The notes beneath the pieces were generated by a model that was given only the letters and a program-made list of their open reading frames with translations, was not told where the DNA came from and did not search any database. Shown here piece by piece: positions 24,944 through 33,949 of a stretch of DNA of 64,000 nucleotides (positions within the stretch are counted from its first letter, which is position 1; the number at the start of each line of letters is the position of its first letter). The translations under genes were made by a program, and so were the position numbers. This DNA is from Geodermatophilus sp. DSM 45219 (lineage in GTDB: Bacteria; Actinomycetota; Actinomycetes; Mycobacteriales; Geodermatophilaceae), in assembly GCF_900104025.1 (NCBI RefSeq), contig NZ_FNIQ01000003.1:310001-374000 (forward strand), given 5' to 3'.

Positions 24944-26154
24944 CGGGCCATGGCCGGCTCGGCGGCGTGCTCGGCGGGCACGTGCAGCAGCCGCTGGTTG
25001 GTGGCGACGACGACGGCGGCCACCGCGGCGGCGACGGTGGCCACCAGGAAGGCGCTGCTGGCCCCGCTGGTGTCGACCAGCTTGCCCGCGGCCGAGGAGC
25101 CCAGCGCCACCCCCAGGCCCAGCGAGGTGCCGATCCAGGTGAACGCCTCGGTGGTCGCCGACCGCGGCACCAGCACCTCGGCCAGCGTGAAGGAGCTGAT
25201 GAGGGACGGCGAGACGGCCAGCCCCGCCACCACGACGAACGGGACCATCAGCCAGACGCCCTGCACCAGGGTCAGCGGCAGGCTCAGCACGGTGAGCACC
25301 GCGAGGGCGACGGTCAGCCGGTGCCGCAGCGGGTGGCGCCAGTGCACGCTGCCCCAGCCGATGCCGCTGGCCATCGACCCGAGGGCGAGCGCGGCGATGA
25401 GGACGCCGGACAGCGCCATCGCATCCCGCTCGTCGGCGAAGGCGACGAGCGCGATCTCCAGGGTGCCGAGGACGGTGCCGATGGCGGCGCCCACGACGAA
25501 CAGCACCCGGATGCCGGGGGTGCGGATCGCCGAGGGGCCCGAGCGGGCGGCGTGCCCGTGGGGTGGCGGCTCGGTGCGGGTCTGGGCGGCGAACAGCAGG
25601 CTGCCGACGACGGCGAACACGAACGCGGTGACGACGCCGGAGGTGGCGTGCCCGGTCGTGGAGAGGAAGGTGACCAGCACCGGGCCGACGATGAAGACGA
25701 ACTCGTCGACCACCGACTCCATCGCCAGCGCCGTCGGCAGCCGGTGCGTGCCGCGCAGCAGGTGCGTCCAGCGCACCCGGATCATCGAGGCGACCGGGGG
25801 GATGCAGGCCCCGGCCAGCCCGGCCGAGGCGAAGAGGATCCAGCGCGGCCAGTCCTCCTTCACCGCGGGCAGGAAGACGCAGCCCGCGGCGACGAAGACG
25901 ACCAGCACCGGCAGCAGCGTGCGGCGCTGGCCGTGGGTGTCCGCCCAGCGCCCGAGCAGCGGCCCGGAGATCGCCGTCGTCACGGCCCCGGTCGCGGCGA
26001 CCGCCCCGCCCAGCCCGTAGCTGCCGGTCTCGGACGCGATCAGCAGGACCGAGCCGAGACCGACCATCGACAGCGGCAACCGGCCGACGAACGCGGCCAG
26101 CACCATCGGCAGCGCGTGCGGCGTACGGAGCACGTGCAGATACGGATTGAGCAC
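24940..26154 (-). CDS. MFS transporter
   Basis: A 12-helix major facilitator of 404 residues. The motif between helices 2 and 3, GRWADTHGQRRTLL, matches the MFS motif A. The central loop (TRTEPPPHGHAARSG) divides the two halves. The protein resembles uncharacterised actinobacterial drug-type exporters; the substrate is unknown. It is the first gene of an operon with rhodanese and acVLRF1. ATG at 26154 (MLNPYLHVLRTPHALPMVLA) leads directly into helix 1. Confidence 0.85.
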   Translation of the reverse strand: MLNPYLHVLRTPHALPMVLAAFVGRLPLSMVGLGSVLLIASETGSYGLGGAVAATGAVTTAISGPLLGRWADTHGQRRTLLPVLVVFVAAGCVFLPAVKEDWPRWILFASAGLAGACIPPVASMIRVRWTHLLRGTHRLPTALAMESVVDEFVFIVGPVLVTFLSTTGHATSGVVTAFVFAVVGSLLFAAQTRTEPPPHGHAARSGPSAIRTPGIRVLFVVGAAIGTVLGTLEIALVAFADERDAMALSGVLIAALALGSMASGIGWGSVHWRHPLRHRLTVALAVLTVLSLPLTLVQGVWLMVPFVVVAGLAVSPSLISSFTLAEVLVPRSATTEAFTWIGTSLGLGVALGSSAAGKLVDTSGASSAFLVATVAAAVAAVVVATNQRLLHVPAEHAAEPAMAR

Positions 26155-26277
26155 GGGGAGGGGACCTGTCGTCTCAGGTGAGGGCTGACTCCGGTACGAC
26201 GACCCACGCTAACCGACGGTCGCGGCCGGGGCCCGGTGACGGGCGGACCCGTCCCGGGACCGTCACCTGCAGACGGC

Positions 26278-26321
26278 ACAGGGCCCCGCGCCGGTCGCCG
26301 TTGACCGGTGCGGGGCCCTGT
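26278..26321 (-). terminator. Strong hairpin terminator after pckG
   Basis: The 19-nt arms 26278-26296 and 26303-26321 pair with one mismatch around GCCGTT, about 31 nt past the pckG stop. The symmetry would also stop transcription from the other strand. Confidence 0.7.
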
Positions 26322-26352
26322 CGGCGCCGGCTCGGGTGCCGGCGCAGCCGGC

Positions 26353-28167
26353 TCAGGCGAGCCGGTGCTCCAGGATGGCGAGCTCGTCCCACATGGTGCT
26401 GGGGAGCTTGTCGCCGAACTTCTCGAACCACTCGTGGATCTGCGGGATCTCGGCGCGCCACTCGTCCTTGTCGACGGCGAGGGCCTTCTCCACCTGCTCG
26501 CGGGTCATGTCCAGGCCGGAGACGTCGAGCGAGTCCGGCGTCGGGACGTGGCCGACCGCGGTCTCCCCGGCGGCCGCGGTGCCCTCGAGGCGCTCGACGA
26601 CCCACTTGAGGACCCGGCTGTTCTCCCCGAAGCCCGGCCACAGGAAGCCGCCGTCCTCGTCGCGGCGGAACCAGTTCACGTAGAAGATCCGCGGCAGCTT
26701 CGCCGCGTCGTGCTGCTTGCCGGTCTCGACCCAGTGGCCGACGTAGTCAGCGGCGTGGTAGCCGATGAACGGCAGCATCGCGAACGGGTCGCGGCGGACG
26801 ACGCCGACGGCGCCGGTGGCCGCGGCGGTCGTCTCCGACGACAGCGTGGCGCCCATGAACACGCCGTGGTTCCAGTCCCGCGCCTCGGTGACCAGCGGGA
26901 TGGTGGTCTTGCGGCGGCCGCCGAAGAGGATCGCCGAGATCGGCACGCCCTGGGGGTCCTCGTACTCCGGGGCCAGGATCGGGCACTGGGTGATCGGGGT
27001 GCAGAACCGGCTGTTCGGGTGGCTGGAGGGCTCGTCGCTCTCCGGCGTCCAGTCGCGGCCCTTCCAGTCGGTGAGGTGGGCCGGCGGCTCGTCGGTCATG
27101 CCCTCCCACCAGATGTCGCCGTCGTCGGTGAGGGCGACGTTGGTGAAGACCGAGTTGCCCTTGTCGATGGTGCGCATCGCGTTGGGGTTGGTGTCCCAGC
27201 CGGTGCCCGGGGCGACGCCGAACAGGCCGTACTCGGGGTTGAGGGCGTAGAGCCGGCCGTCCTCGCCGAAGCGCATCCAGGCGATGTCGTCGCCCAGGGT
27301 CTCGACCTTCCAGCCCGGGATGGTGGGCTCGAGCATCGCCAGGTTGGTCTTGCCGCAGGCGCTCGGGAAGGCGGCGGCCACGTAGTAGGTCTTCTGCTGC
27401 GGGCTGGTCAGCTTGAGGATCAGCATGTGCTCGGCGAGCCAGCCCTCGTCGCGGGCCATCACCGAGGCGATGCGCAGCGAGTAGCACTTCTTGCCGAGCA
27501 GGGCGTTGCCGCCGTAGCCCGAGCCGTAGGACCAGATGGCCCGCTCCTCGGGGAAGTGCACGATGTACTTGGTGTCGCTGCAGGGCCACGGCACGTCCTG
27601 CTGGCCCTCGTCGAGCGGGGCGCCGAGGGAGTGCATGGCCGGCACGAACGGCCGGTCCTGGCCCATGGCGTCGAGGACGTACTGGCCGATGCGGGCCATG
27701 ACCCGCATCGAGACGACGACGTACTCCGAGTCGGTCAGCTCGACGCCGAACATCGGGTTCTCGGCCTCGACCGGGCCCATGCAGAACGGGATGACGTACA
27801 TCGTCCGGCCGCGCATGCACCCGCGGTACAGCTCGGTCATGACCGACTTCATCTCGCCGGGGTCCATCCAGTTGTTGGTGGGACCGGCGTCGGCCTCGTC
27901 GACCGAGCAGATGAACGTGCGGTCCTCGACCCGGGCGACGTCACTGGGGTCCGAGGCGCACCAGAACGAGTTGGGCTTCTTGTCCAGGCGGGTGAAGGTG
28001 CCGGCGTCGACCAGCTGCTGGGTGAGCCGCTCCCACTCCTCGTCGCTGCCGTCGACCCACACGACCCGGTCCGGGGTGGTCAGCTCGGCCATCTCGCGCA
28101 CCCAGGCCAGCAGCCGGGCGTGGGTGGTCGGGGCGTTGTCGAGACCGGGGGTGGCCACAGAAGTCAC
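26353..28167 (-). CDS. pckG: Phosphoenolpyruvate carboxykinase (GTP)
   Basis: This enzyme converts oxaloacetate and GTP to PEP, the entry to gluconeogenesis. The 604 residues match the GTP-class enzyme. Diagnostic stretches are the kinase P-loop with catalytic Cys in [39 protein letters not shown], and [14 protein letters not shown]. The GTG start at 28167 follows GGATGGAG. A lone gene with its own terminator. The roughly 200 nt upstream are A/T-rich for this genome (GTTACAG, TATACGTAAC), which fits a regulated promoter, but no clear -35/-10 pair stands out. Confidence 0.95.
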   Translation of the reverse strand: MTSVATPGLDNAPTTHARLLAWVREMAELTTPDRVVWVDGSDEEWERLTQQLVDAGTFTRLDKKPNSFWCASDPSDVARVEDRTFICSVDEADAGPTNNWMDPGEMKSVMTELYRGCMRGRTMYVIPFCMGPVEAENPMFGVELTDSEYVVVSMRVMARIGQYVLDAMGQDRPFVPAMHSLGAPLDEGQQDVPWPCSDTKYIVHFPEERAIWSYGSGYGGNALLGKKCYSLRIASVMARDEGWLAEHMLILKLTSPQQKTYYVAAAFPSACGKTNLAMLEPTIPGWKVETLGDDIAWMRFGEDGRLYALNPEYGLFGVAPGTGWDTNPNAMRTIDKGNSVFTNVALTDDGDIWWEGMTDEPPAHLTDWKGRDWTPESDEPSSHPNSRFCTPITQCPILAPEYEDPQGVPISAILFGGRRKTTIPLVTEARDWNHGVFMGATLSSETTAAATGAVGVVRRDPFAMLPFIGYHAADYVGHWVETGKQHDAAKLPRIFYVNWFRRDEDGGFLWPGFGENSRVLKWVVERLEGTAAAGETAVGHVPTPDSLDVSGLDMTREQVEKALAVDKDEWRAEIPQIHEWFEKFGDKLPSTMWDELAILEHRLA

Positions 28168-28373
28168 GGCGTCTCCATCCTCTGGGTACGCCGGGCGGGG
28201 AGCCGCCGGCGCTGGTGCTCGTCCTGCTCAGTGGTCGTCCGGACCGCCTGACGCCCGGGGCGCCCGCCGCGGTGCCGGGGTCCGGAAAGCGTACAAGCGG
28301 AGAACTCCACTGTAACCGTGAGAGATGTTACGTATAGGACGTCTACCCGGGGACGGACGACCCTGGTGCAGCC

Positions 28374-28883
28374 TCAGCGACCGTAGGCCGGCCCCACCTC
28401 GGCGAGGAAGTCCGCCCAGTCCGCGGGGGCCGGCCGCCGGCCCACCTCGGCGTCGAGCTTGTCGAGGTACCAGTGCCAGCCCAGCGCGAAGTCGGTGACG
28501 TCGGTGCCGGCGGGGAAGCGCTGGACGAAGCGCAGGACGGTCCCGCCGCTGTCGGACTCCAGGTCGACGTCGACCCGCCAGGCGTCGGTGTCCTGCTGCA
28601 CCCACTCGACCGCCAGCCGCCGGGGTGGCCCGCACTCGACGACCGCCATGGGCTCGCCCGCCGCCCCACCCTCCTCGTGCGTCATCGTGAAGGTGCCGGT
28701 GCCACCGGGGGCGCGCTCGCCGTCGTAGGTGCCGATCCAGCGGGCGAGCCGGTCGGGCTCGGTGAGCGCGGACCACACGTCCTCGATCGGGTCGGGCCAG
28801 GAGCGGGTGAACTCCAGCCGCAGCCGGCCGTCGTCCTCGGTGCTGACGACGGCACACCGGGCCGTCGCGCTCTGCTCGGTCAT
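28374..28883 (-). CDS. SRPBCC/AHSA1-like protein
   Basis: A 169-residue protein of the START-like AHSA1 group. The N-terminal strand-helix LRLEFTRSWPDPIEDVWSAL, then ALTEPDRLARWIGTYDGE, and the C-terminal FALGWHWYLDKLDAEVGRR are typical. These proteins bind hydrophobic ligands or act as stress-linked lipid-binding factors; no specific function can be given. ATG at 28883 follows GAGAGGGG. It is divergent from a small acidic protein gene. Confidence 0.82.
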   Translation of the reverse strand: MTEQSATARCAVVSTEDDGRLRLEFTRSWPDPIEDVWSALTEPDRLARWIGTYDGERAPGGTGTFTMTHEEGGAAGEPMAVVECGPPRRLAVEWVQQDTDAWRVDVDLESDSGGTVLRFVQRFPAGTDVTDFALGWHWYLDKLDAEVGRRPAPADWADFLAEVGPAYGR

Positions 28884-28964
28884 GGGTCCCCTCTCGTCGG
28901 GGCCAGCGTGGCAGGCGGCGGCGCCCCGGGGTTGGCTCGCGGACCCGCCGGGCACGAGAGGGGC

Positions 28965-29228
28965 ATGAGCGTCACCGATCCCGACGTCCCGGACCCCCTC
29001 AACGACCCCCGCACGCTGCAGGCCGACCCCGGCGCCTACGGGCAGGGCGAGGACCTCGCCTCCACCGAGGACGACCCCGCGGTCACCGGCGAGGACGAGC
29101 TGGCGGCCGGCCGCGATGCCGCCGACGACGCCGGTGGCGGCGACGTGACCGGCACCGCCCTGGCCGAGGACGAGGCCTTCGGGCCGCCCGTGGTCGGCGG
29201 GGCCTGGTCGGAGACGCCGAACACCTGA
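28965..29228 (+). CDS. Small acidic protein, unrecognised
   Basis: An 87-residue very acidic, low-complexity protein with many Asp, Glu, Ala and Gly residues (DLASTEDDPAVTGEDELAAG), no signal peptide and no Cys. It is likely disordered. ATG at 28965 follows CGAGAGGGG with good spacing, which favours a real gene. No named family recognised; such acidic mini-proteins are often stress-induced in related soil actinobacteria, but nothing here proves that. Confidence 0.6.
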   Translation: MSVTDPDVPDPLNDPRTLQADPGAYGQGEDLASTEDDPAVTGEDELAAGRDAADDAGGGDVTGTALAEDEAFGPPVVGGAWSETPNT

Positions 29229-29309
29229 GACCGGTACGGAGCGGTCCGTTTCACGCCTCTCCGGCGGGGAACTCCGGTGCCCCCAGAGTTCCCCAGCGAG
29301 GAGGACGGC

Positions 29310-29552
29310 ATGGCCACCGGTGAGACCGGCTTCGAGGACGTCACCTACGACCTGATCTCGGTGCAGTACCACTCGCTCAAGGCCGGGCACGACTACGGCC
29401 AGTACGTCCGCGACGCGGAGAACGCCGGGCTGCAGGACATCGCCGGCTTCTTCCGCGAGGTCATGGAGCAGGACAGCGCACGGGCGAGGCGCTGCCACGA
29501 GTTCCTGCGGCAGCTGTCCGGGACCGAGCAGGGCGGCCCCGCCACGCAGTGA
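29310..29552 (+). CDS. Small helical ferritin-like protein
   Basis: An 80-residue protein of two predicted helices. YDLISVQYHSLKAGHDYGQY and FFREVMEQDSARARRCHEFL carry His and Glu spaced like half of a ferritin/rubrerythrin bundle, so two chains could make a four-helix unit. Iron binding is inference; the QDIAGFFREVMEQD stretch resembles rubrerythrin-type EExxH only loosely. ATG at 29310 follows GCGAGGAGG. It lies 81 nt after the acidic protein gene and 22 nt before the nitronate monooxygenase, so co-transcription is possible. Confidence 0.65.
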   Translation: MATGETGFEDVTYDLISVQYHSLKAGHDYGQYVRDAENAGLQDIAGFFREVMEQDSARARRCHEFLRQLSGTEQGGPATQ

Positions 29553-29574
29553 GCGGACCCGGCACCATGGCGGG

Positions 29575-30537
29575 GTGATCCGCACAGCGCTGACCCGCAC
29601 GTTCGGCCTGGCCGCACCGGTCGTCGGAGCCCCGATGGCCGGTGTGGCCGGCGGAGCGCTCGCACGCGCGGTGTCCCTCGGCGGCGGCCTCGGGATGATC
29701 GGCGTCGGGAACGCCGCGACACCGGGGTTCGTCGCCGAGGAGGCCGCCGTCCCGGCCGCCGACGGCCTGCCCTTCGGCATCGGCCTCATGGCCTGGGCGC
29801 TCGAGGAGCGCCCGGAGCTGCTCGACGCGGCGATCGCCGCGCGGCCCACCCTGGTGGGCGTCTCCTTCGGCGACCCGGCCCCCGCCGTCGCACGGCTGCA
29901 CGAGGCCGGCATCGCCGTCGCCTCCCAGGTGAACACCGCCGACGACGCCCGGCGCGCGCAGGCCGCCGGCGTCGACCTGCTGGTCGTCCAGGGCACCGAG
30001 GCCGGCGGGCACACCGGGCACCGCGCCATGCTGCCGCTGCTGCAGGAGGTGCTGGTCCTGGCCGACCGCCCGGTGCTGGCCGCCGGGGGGATCGCGACCG
30101 GGGCGGGGGTGGCCGCCGCGCTCGTCGCCGGCGCGGCCGGGGTGTGGATCGGCACGCCGCTGCTGGCCTGCCCCGAGGCGCTCAACTCCCCCGCCGCCCG
30201 CGCCCGGGTGTGCGCGGCGACCGGCGAGGACACCGTGCTGACCCGCGCCTTCGACGTGGCGCAGGGGCTGGCCTGGCCCGAGCGCTGGCCGGGACGAGCG
30301 CTGGCCAACGACTTCAGCCGCGAGTGGCACGGCCGCGAGGACGAGCTCACCGCCGAGCCCGACGCCGCCCGCCGCGTCGTCGAGGCGCGCCGGACCGGCG
30401 ACCTGTCGGCCGCTCCGCTCTACGCCGGGGAGTCGGTCGGGCTGGTCACCGGGGAGCGCCCCGCGGCGGACGTCGTCCGGGAGCTCGCCGCCGGGGCCGA
30501 GCGCGCGCTCCGCGCCGCCGCCGACCTCCTGGCCTAG
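29575..30537 (+). CDS. Nitronate monooxygenase family (NPD) flavoprotein
   Basis: A TIM-barrel FMN enzyme of 320 residues. The start LTRTFGLAAPVVGAPMAGVA and the phosphate/His motif GTEAGGHTGHRAMLPLLQEV are the family signature, with His thought to act as catalytic base. PVLAAGGIATGAGVAAALVAG and GVWIGTPLL form the second phosphate site. Members oxidise nitronates such as propionate 3-nitronate, but many are uncharacterised. GTG at 29575. The stop overlaps the stop of the convergent DsbA-like gene. Confidence 0.88.
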   Translation: MIRTALTRTFGLAAPVVGAPMAGVAGGALARAVSLGGGLGMIGVGNAATPGFVAEEAAVPAADGLPFGIGLMAWALEERPELLDAAIAARPTLVGVSFGDPAPAVARLHEAGIAVASQVNTADDARRAQAAGVDLLVVQGTEAGGHTGHRAMLPLLQEVLVLADRPVLAAGGIATGAGVAAALVAGAAGVWIGTPLLACPEALNSPAARARVCAATGEDTVLTRAFDVAQGLAWPERWPGRALANDFSREWHGREDELTAEPDAARRVVEARRTGDLSAAPLYAGESVGLVTGERPAADVVRELAAGAERALRAAADLLA

Positions 30538-31184
30538 ACGGCGATCGGGTGGGCGTCGGCCCAGGCCCGCTCCAGCACCTGCAGCAGCAGGTCGGCGGGC
30601 TGGGCGCCGGCGGCGCCGTACTTCCGGTCGACGACGAAGAACGGGACGCCGGTCGCCCCGAGCGCCTGCGCGGTCCGGGCGTCGTCGAGGACGGCCGGGC
30701 GGTACCGGTGGTCGGCCAGGGCGGCGCGCGCCTCGGCCTCGTCCAGCCCGACCTCGACGGCCAGCGCCGCGAGGGAGTCGACGTCGAAGACCGAGCGCCC
30801 CTCCTCGAAGTGGGCGTGCAGCAGCCGCTCCTCGAGCTCACCCTGCAGCCCGCGCTCGGCGGCGAGGTGGACCAGCTCGTGGGCCTGCAGCGTGTTGCCG
30901 CTGACGCCGGCGGCCAGGTCGTAGTGCAGGCCCTCGCCGGCGGCGGTCTCCTCGACGTGGCGCATCACCGTCCGCATGTCCTCGACCGGGCGGCCGTACT
31001 CGGCGGCCAGCGCCGGGAGCGTCTCGTGGGTCTCGCCCTCGGGGATCGACGGGTCGAGCTGGAAGGACCGCCAGACGACCTCCACCTCGTCGCGGTGCGG
31101 GAACCGCTCGAGCGCGGCCTCCAACCGGCGCTTGCCGATGTAGCACCACGGACAGACGACGTCGGACCAGACCTCCACGCGCAT
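30534..31184 (-). CDS. DsbA-family (FrnE-like) thiol oxidoreductase
   Basis: A 216-residue cytoplasmic thioredoxin-fold protein with a helical insert. The active site is CPWC (11-14) in WSDVVCPWCYIGKRRLEAAL. The cis-Pro loop appears as ATGVPFFVVDRKYG. The helical part (NTLQAHELVHLAAERGLQGE) matches the FrnE/2-hydroxychromene isomerase branch. It probably reshuffles disulphides or handles polyketide-like substrates. No signal peptide. The ATG at 31184 gives the start MRVEVWSD; longer frames lack family similarity. Confidence 0.88.
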   Translation of the reverse strand: MRVEVWSDVVCPWCYIGKRRLEAALERFPHRDEVEVVWRSFQLDPSIPEGETHETLPALAAEYGRPVEDMRTVMRHVEETAAGEGLHYDLAAGVSGNTLQAHELVHLAAERGLQGELEERLLHAHFEEGRSVFDVDSLAALAVEVGLDEAEARAALADHRYRPAVLDDARTAQALGATGVPFFVVDRKYGAAGAQPADLLLQVLERAWADAHPIAV

Positions 31185-31221
31185 GCCCGGCCCAACGCCG
31201 CTGGTCAGCTCGTGCTTCCCC

Positions 31222-31599
31222 TCAGCGCACGCCGACGAGGTCGACCACGAACACGAGCGTCGCGCCGGGCTTGATGACCCCGCCCGCACCGCGGTCGCCG
31301 TAGGCCTTGTGCGGCGGGATGGTCAGCCGGCGGCGTCCGCCGACGCGCATGCCGGCGATGCCCTCGTCCCAGCCCTGGATGACCATGCCCACGCCGAGCC
31401 GGAACTCCAGCGGGTCGCCGCGGTCCCAGGAGGCGTCGAACTGCTCCCCACCGTCGTGCGTGACGCCGACGTAGTGGGCGCTCACCAGGTCGCCGGCCTT
31501 GGCCTCGGGGCCGTCGCCGACGGTGATGTCCTCGATGACCAGGTCGTCGGGGGCGGGGCCGGTCGGCGGCTCGACGTCGGGGCGGGTCGGTTCGGCCAT
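31222..31599 (-). CDS. FKBP-type peptidyl-prolyl cis-trans isomerase
   Basis: A single FKBP domain of 125 residues. The motifs are VSAHYVGVTHDGGEQFDASW, FRLGVGMVIQGWDEGIAGMR, RRRLTIPPHKAYGDRGAGG and LVFVVDLVGV. The active-site Asp, Phe, Val-Ile, Trp and Tyr are all present. There is no signal peptide, so it acts in the cytoplasm in protein folding. ATG at 31599. It lies 37 nt upstream of the DsbA-like gene on the same strand, so two folding factors may share a transcript. Confidence 0.92.
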   Translation of the reverse strand: MAEPTRPDVEPPTGPAPDDLVIEDITVGDGPEAKAGDLVSAHYVGVTHDGGEQFDASWDRGDPLEFRLGVGMVIQGWDEGIAGMRVGGRRRLTIPPHKAYGDRGAGGVIKPGATLVFVVDLVGVR

Positions 31600-31696
31600 C
31601 GGTGCTCCTGCGGGTCCGTGCCGGGTGGGTCCCGACGGGCTCCCCCATCCAAACAGCGGTTCCGCGGGGTCGCCGGGCGGGCTACGGTCCGACGGC

Positions 31697-32086
31697 GTGA
31701 TCGACCACCTGGCGCTGCAGGTCAGCGACGTCCCGGCCGCCGCGGCGTTCTACGCGACCGTGTTCGCCCCGGTCGGGCTGTGCGAGGCGATGCGGATCGA
31801 CACCCCCGGCGGACCGGTCGTCGGGATGGCCGGCCCCGACGGCCATCCGCAGCTGTGGCTCGGCCCGCTGACCGAGGGCGGCGACCGGCCGGTGCACCTG
31901 GCGCTGCGGGCGCCGTCCCGCGAGGCGGTCGAGGAGGTGTTCGCCCTCGCCCGCGCCCACGGCGCCGAGGTGCTGCACGAGCCGCGGGTGTGGCCGGAGT
32001 ACCACCCCGGCTACTACGGCGCGTTCTTCCGCGACCCCGACGGCAACAACGTGGAGGCGGTGCACCACACGATGCCCGGGGCCTGA
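31697..32086 (+). CDS. VOC/glyoxalase-fold protein
   Basis: A 129-residue vicinal-oxygen-chelate protein. The first beta-alpha-beta unit begins VIDHLALQVSDVPAAAAFYA; the second ends FFRDPDGNNVEAVHH with the metal-binding Glu and a typical DPDGN turn. His4 and Glu near 121 fit a metal site. Such proteins include lyases, dioxygenases and resistance proteins; the substrate is unknown. GTG at 31697. It is divergent from the FKBP gene. Confidence 0.85.
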   Translation: MIDHLALQVSDVPAAAAFYATVFAPVGLCEAMRIDTPGGPVVGMAGPDGHPQLWLGPLTEGGDRPVHLALRAPSREAVEEVFALARAHGAEVLHEPRVWPEYHPGYYGAFFRDPDGNNVEAVHHTMPGA

Positions 32087-32126
32087 CCCCGCCCGGTCAG
32101 CGCCCGCGGCCTCGTCGTCCCGGTAG

Positions 32127-32180
32127 CGGAAGGGCCCCCGCCGTCCCCACCCCTCGCGAGCTCGGGGCGGTACCCGGGAC
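32127..32180 (+). repeat. Intergenic hairpin repeat, copy B
   Basis: This lies about 40 nt past the VOC stop. It shares the layout of the copy at 351: GGAAGGGCCCCC, then CCCCACCCCTCGCGAGCTCGG as the core, then a GGGAC right arm that pairs with GTCCC. It is less symmetrical than copies A and D. Likely dispersed repeat with terminator function. Confidence 0.5.
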
Positions 32181-32229
32181 GCTGGCGCGACCGGGTGCGG
32201 GCGGCACCGCGCCGTGCTGGGCTGGGCGC

Positions 32230-33942
32230 ATGCCCCCCGAGCAGGCCGCCTGGTGGACCCGTGCCGTCGTCTACCAGGTCTACCCGCGCTCCTTCCAGGA
32301 CTCCGACGGCGACGGGATCGGCGACCTCGGCGGGATCCTGCGGCGGCTCGACCACCTGGTCGACCTCGGCGTCGACGTCGTCTGGCTCTCGCCGGTCTAC
32401 CCCTCGCCGCAGGCCGACAACGGCTACGACATCAGCGACTACGAGGACATCGACCCGCTGTTCGGCTCGCTGGCGCAGCTCGACGAGCTGATCGCCGCCC
32501 TGCACGAGCGCGGCGTGAAACTGGTGATGGACCTGGTGGTCAACCACACCAGCGACCGGCACCCCTGGTTCCTGGAGTCGCGGTCCTCGCCCGACTCACC
32601 CAAGCGGGACTGGTACTGGTGGCGGCCGCCGCGTCCCGGCCTGGAGCCCGGCCGGCCGGGCGCCGAGCCGACCAACTGGCACTCGTTCTTCTCCGGGCCC
32701 ACCTGGGAGCTCGACGAGGCCAGCGGCGAGTACTACCTGCACCTGTTCGCCCGCGAGCAGCCGGACCTGAACTGGGAGAACCCCGAGGTCCGACGGGCGG
32801 TGTACGCCATGATGCGCCGCTGGCTCGACCGCGGCGTCGACGGCTTCCGCATGGACGTCATCAACATGATCAGCAAGGACGTCGGCGCGGACGGCTCGCT
32901 GCCCGACGGGCCGCCGCTGCCGGGGCTGCCCTACGGCGACGGGACGCCGTCCTTCCTGTGCGGGCCGCGGATCCACGAGTTCCTGCAGGAGATGCACCAC
33001 GAGGTGTTCGACGGCCGCCGGGAGTCGCTGCTGCTCGTCGGGGAGATGCCCGGGGTGACGGTGGAGCAGGCGCGGTTGTTCACCGACCCGGCGCGGGCCG
33101 AGGTGGACATGGTGTTCCAGTTCGAGCACGTCGGGCTGGACTTCGACGGCTCCAAGTGGCGGCCGCGGCCGCTGCGGATGCGCGACCTGAAGGCCTCGTT
33201 CGGCCGCTGGCAGGCGGGGCTCGCCGACGTCGGCTGGAACTCCCTCTACTGGGACAACCACGACCAGCCGCGGGCGGTCTCCCGCTTCGGCGACGACTCG
33301 CCGCGGTTCCGGCGGGACTCCGCGACCTGCCTGGCCACCCTGCTGCACCTGCACCGCGGGACGCCCTACGTCTACCAGGGCGAGGAGCTGGGCATGGCCA
33401 ACGCCCCGTTCACCGGCATCGACGACTTCCGGGACGTCGAGTCGCGGGGCCACTTCGCCCAGGCCGTGGCGCACGGCGAGGACCCGGACGACGTCCTGGC
33501 GGCGATGCGCCGGATGAGCCGGGACAACGCGCGGACGCCGGTGCAGTGGGACGCCTCCCCGAGCGCCGGCTTCACCACCGGGACGCCGTGGATCGCGGTC
33601 AACCCCGACCACGCGGAGTGGAACGCCGAGGCGCAGCGCGGCGACCCGGCCTCGGTCCTCGCCCACCACCGCCGGCTGATCGCGCTCCGGCACGACGACC
33701 CGGTGGTGGCACTGGGCGACTTCTCGATGCTGCTGCCCGAGCACGACGAGCTGTACGCCTTCACCCGGTCGCTGGACGGCGCGACGCTGCTGGTCGTCTG
33801 CAACGTCGGCGGCGCGGCCCAGCCGATCGGCGAGCTGCTGCCGCAGGCGGTGGGCGCCGAGCTGGTGCTGGGCAACCTGCCGGGCGACGGCGACCCCGCC
33901 CTCCTGCGGCCGTGGGAGGCGCGGGTGCTGCGCCTGCCGTGA
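32230..33942 (+). CDS. GH13 alpha-glucosidase (oligo-1,6-glucosidase type)
   Basis: A cytoplasmic glycoside hydrolase of 570 residues with no signal peptide. Catalytic residues are the nucleophile D209 (GFRMDVINM), the acid/base E272 (LLVGEMPG) and D345 (YWDNHDQPR). DLVVNHTSDRHPWF and YPRSFQDSDGDGIGDLGG (calcium-like loop) place it in the oligo-1,6-glucosidase/trehalulose subfamilies. Val210 just after the nucleophile is the residue that in this group favours alpha-1,6 links (Thr or Ala favours alpha-1,4). An isomaltose-type substrate is thus likely. It is convergent, 7 nt apart, with the MGH1-like hydrolase. Confidence 0.92.
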   Translation: MPPEQAAWWTRAVVYQVYPRSFQDSDGDGIGDLGGILRRLDHLVDLGVDVVWLSPVYPSPQADNGYDISDYEDIDPLFGSLAQLDELIAALHERGVKLVMDLVVNHTSDRHPWFLESRSSPDSPKRDWYWWRPPRPGLEPGRPGAEPTNWHSFFSGPTWELDEASGEYYLHLFAREQPDLNWENPEVRRAVYAMMRRWLDRGVDGFRMDVINMISKDVGADGSLPDGPPLPGLPYGDGTPSFLCGPRIHEFLQEMHHEVFDGRRESLLLVGEMPGVTVEQARLFTDPARAEVDMVFQFEHVGLDFDGSKWRPRPLRMRDLKASFGRWQAGLADVGWNSLYWDNHDQPRAVSRFGDDSPRFRRDSATCLATLLHLHRGTPYVYQGEELGMANAPFTGIDDFRDVESRGHFAQAVAHGEDPDDVLAAMRRMSRDNARTPVQWDASPSAGFTTGTPWIAVNPDHAEWNAEAQRGDPASVLAHHRRLIALRHDDPVVALGDFSMLLPEHDELYAFTRSLDGATLLVVCNVGGAAQPIGELLPQAVGAELVLGNLPGDGDPALLRPWEARVLRLP

Positions 33943-33949
33943 GCGCTGG

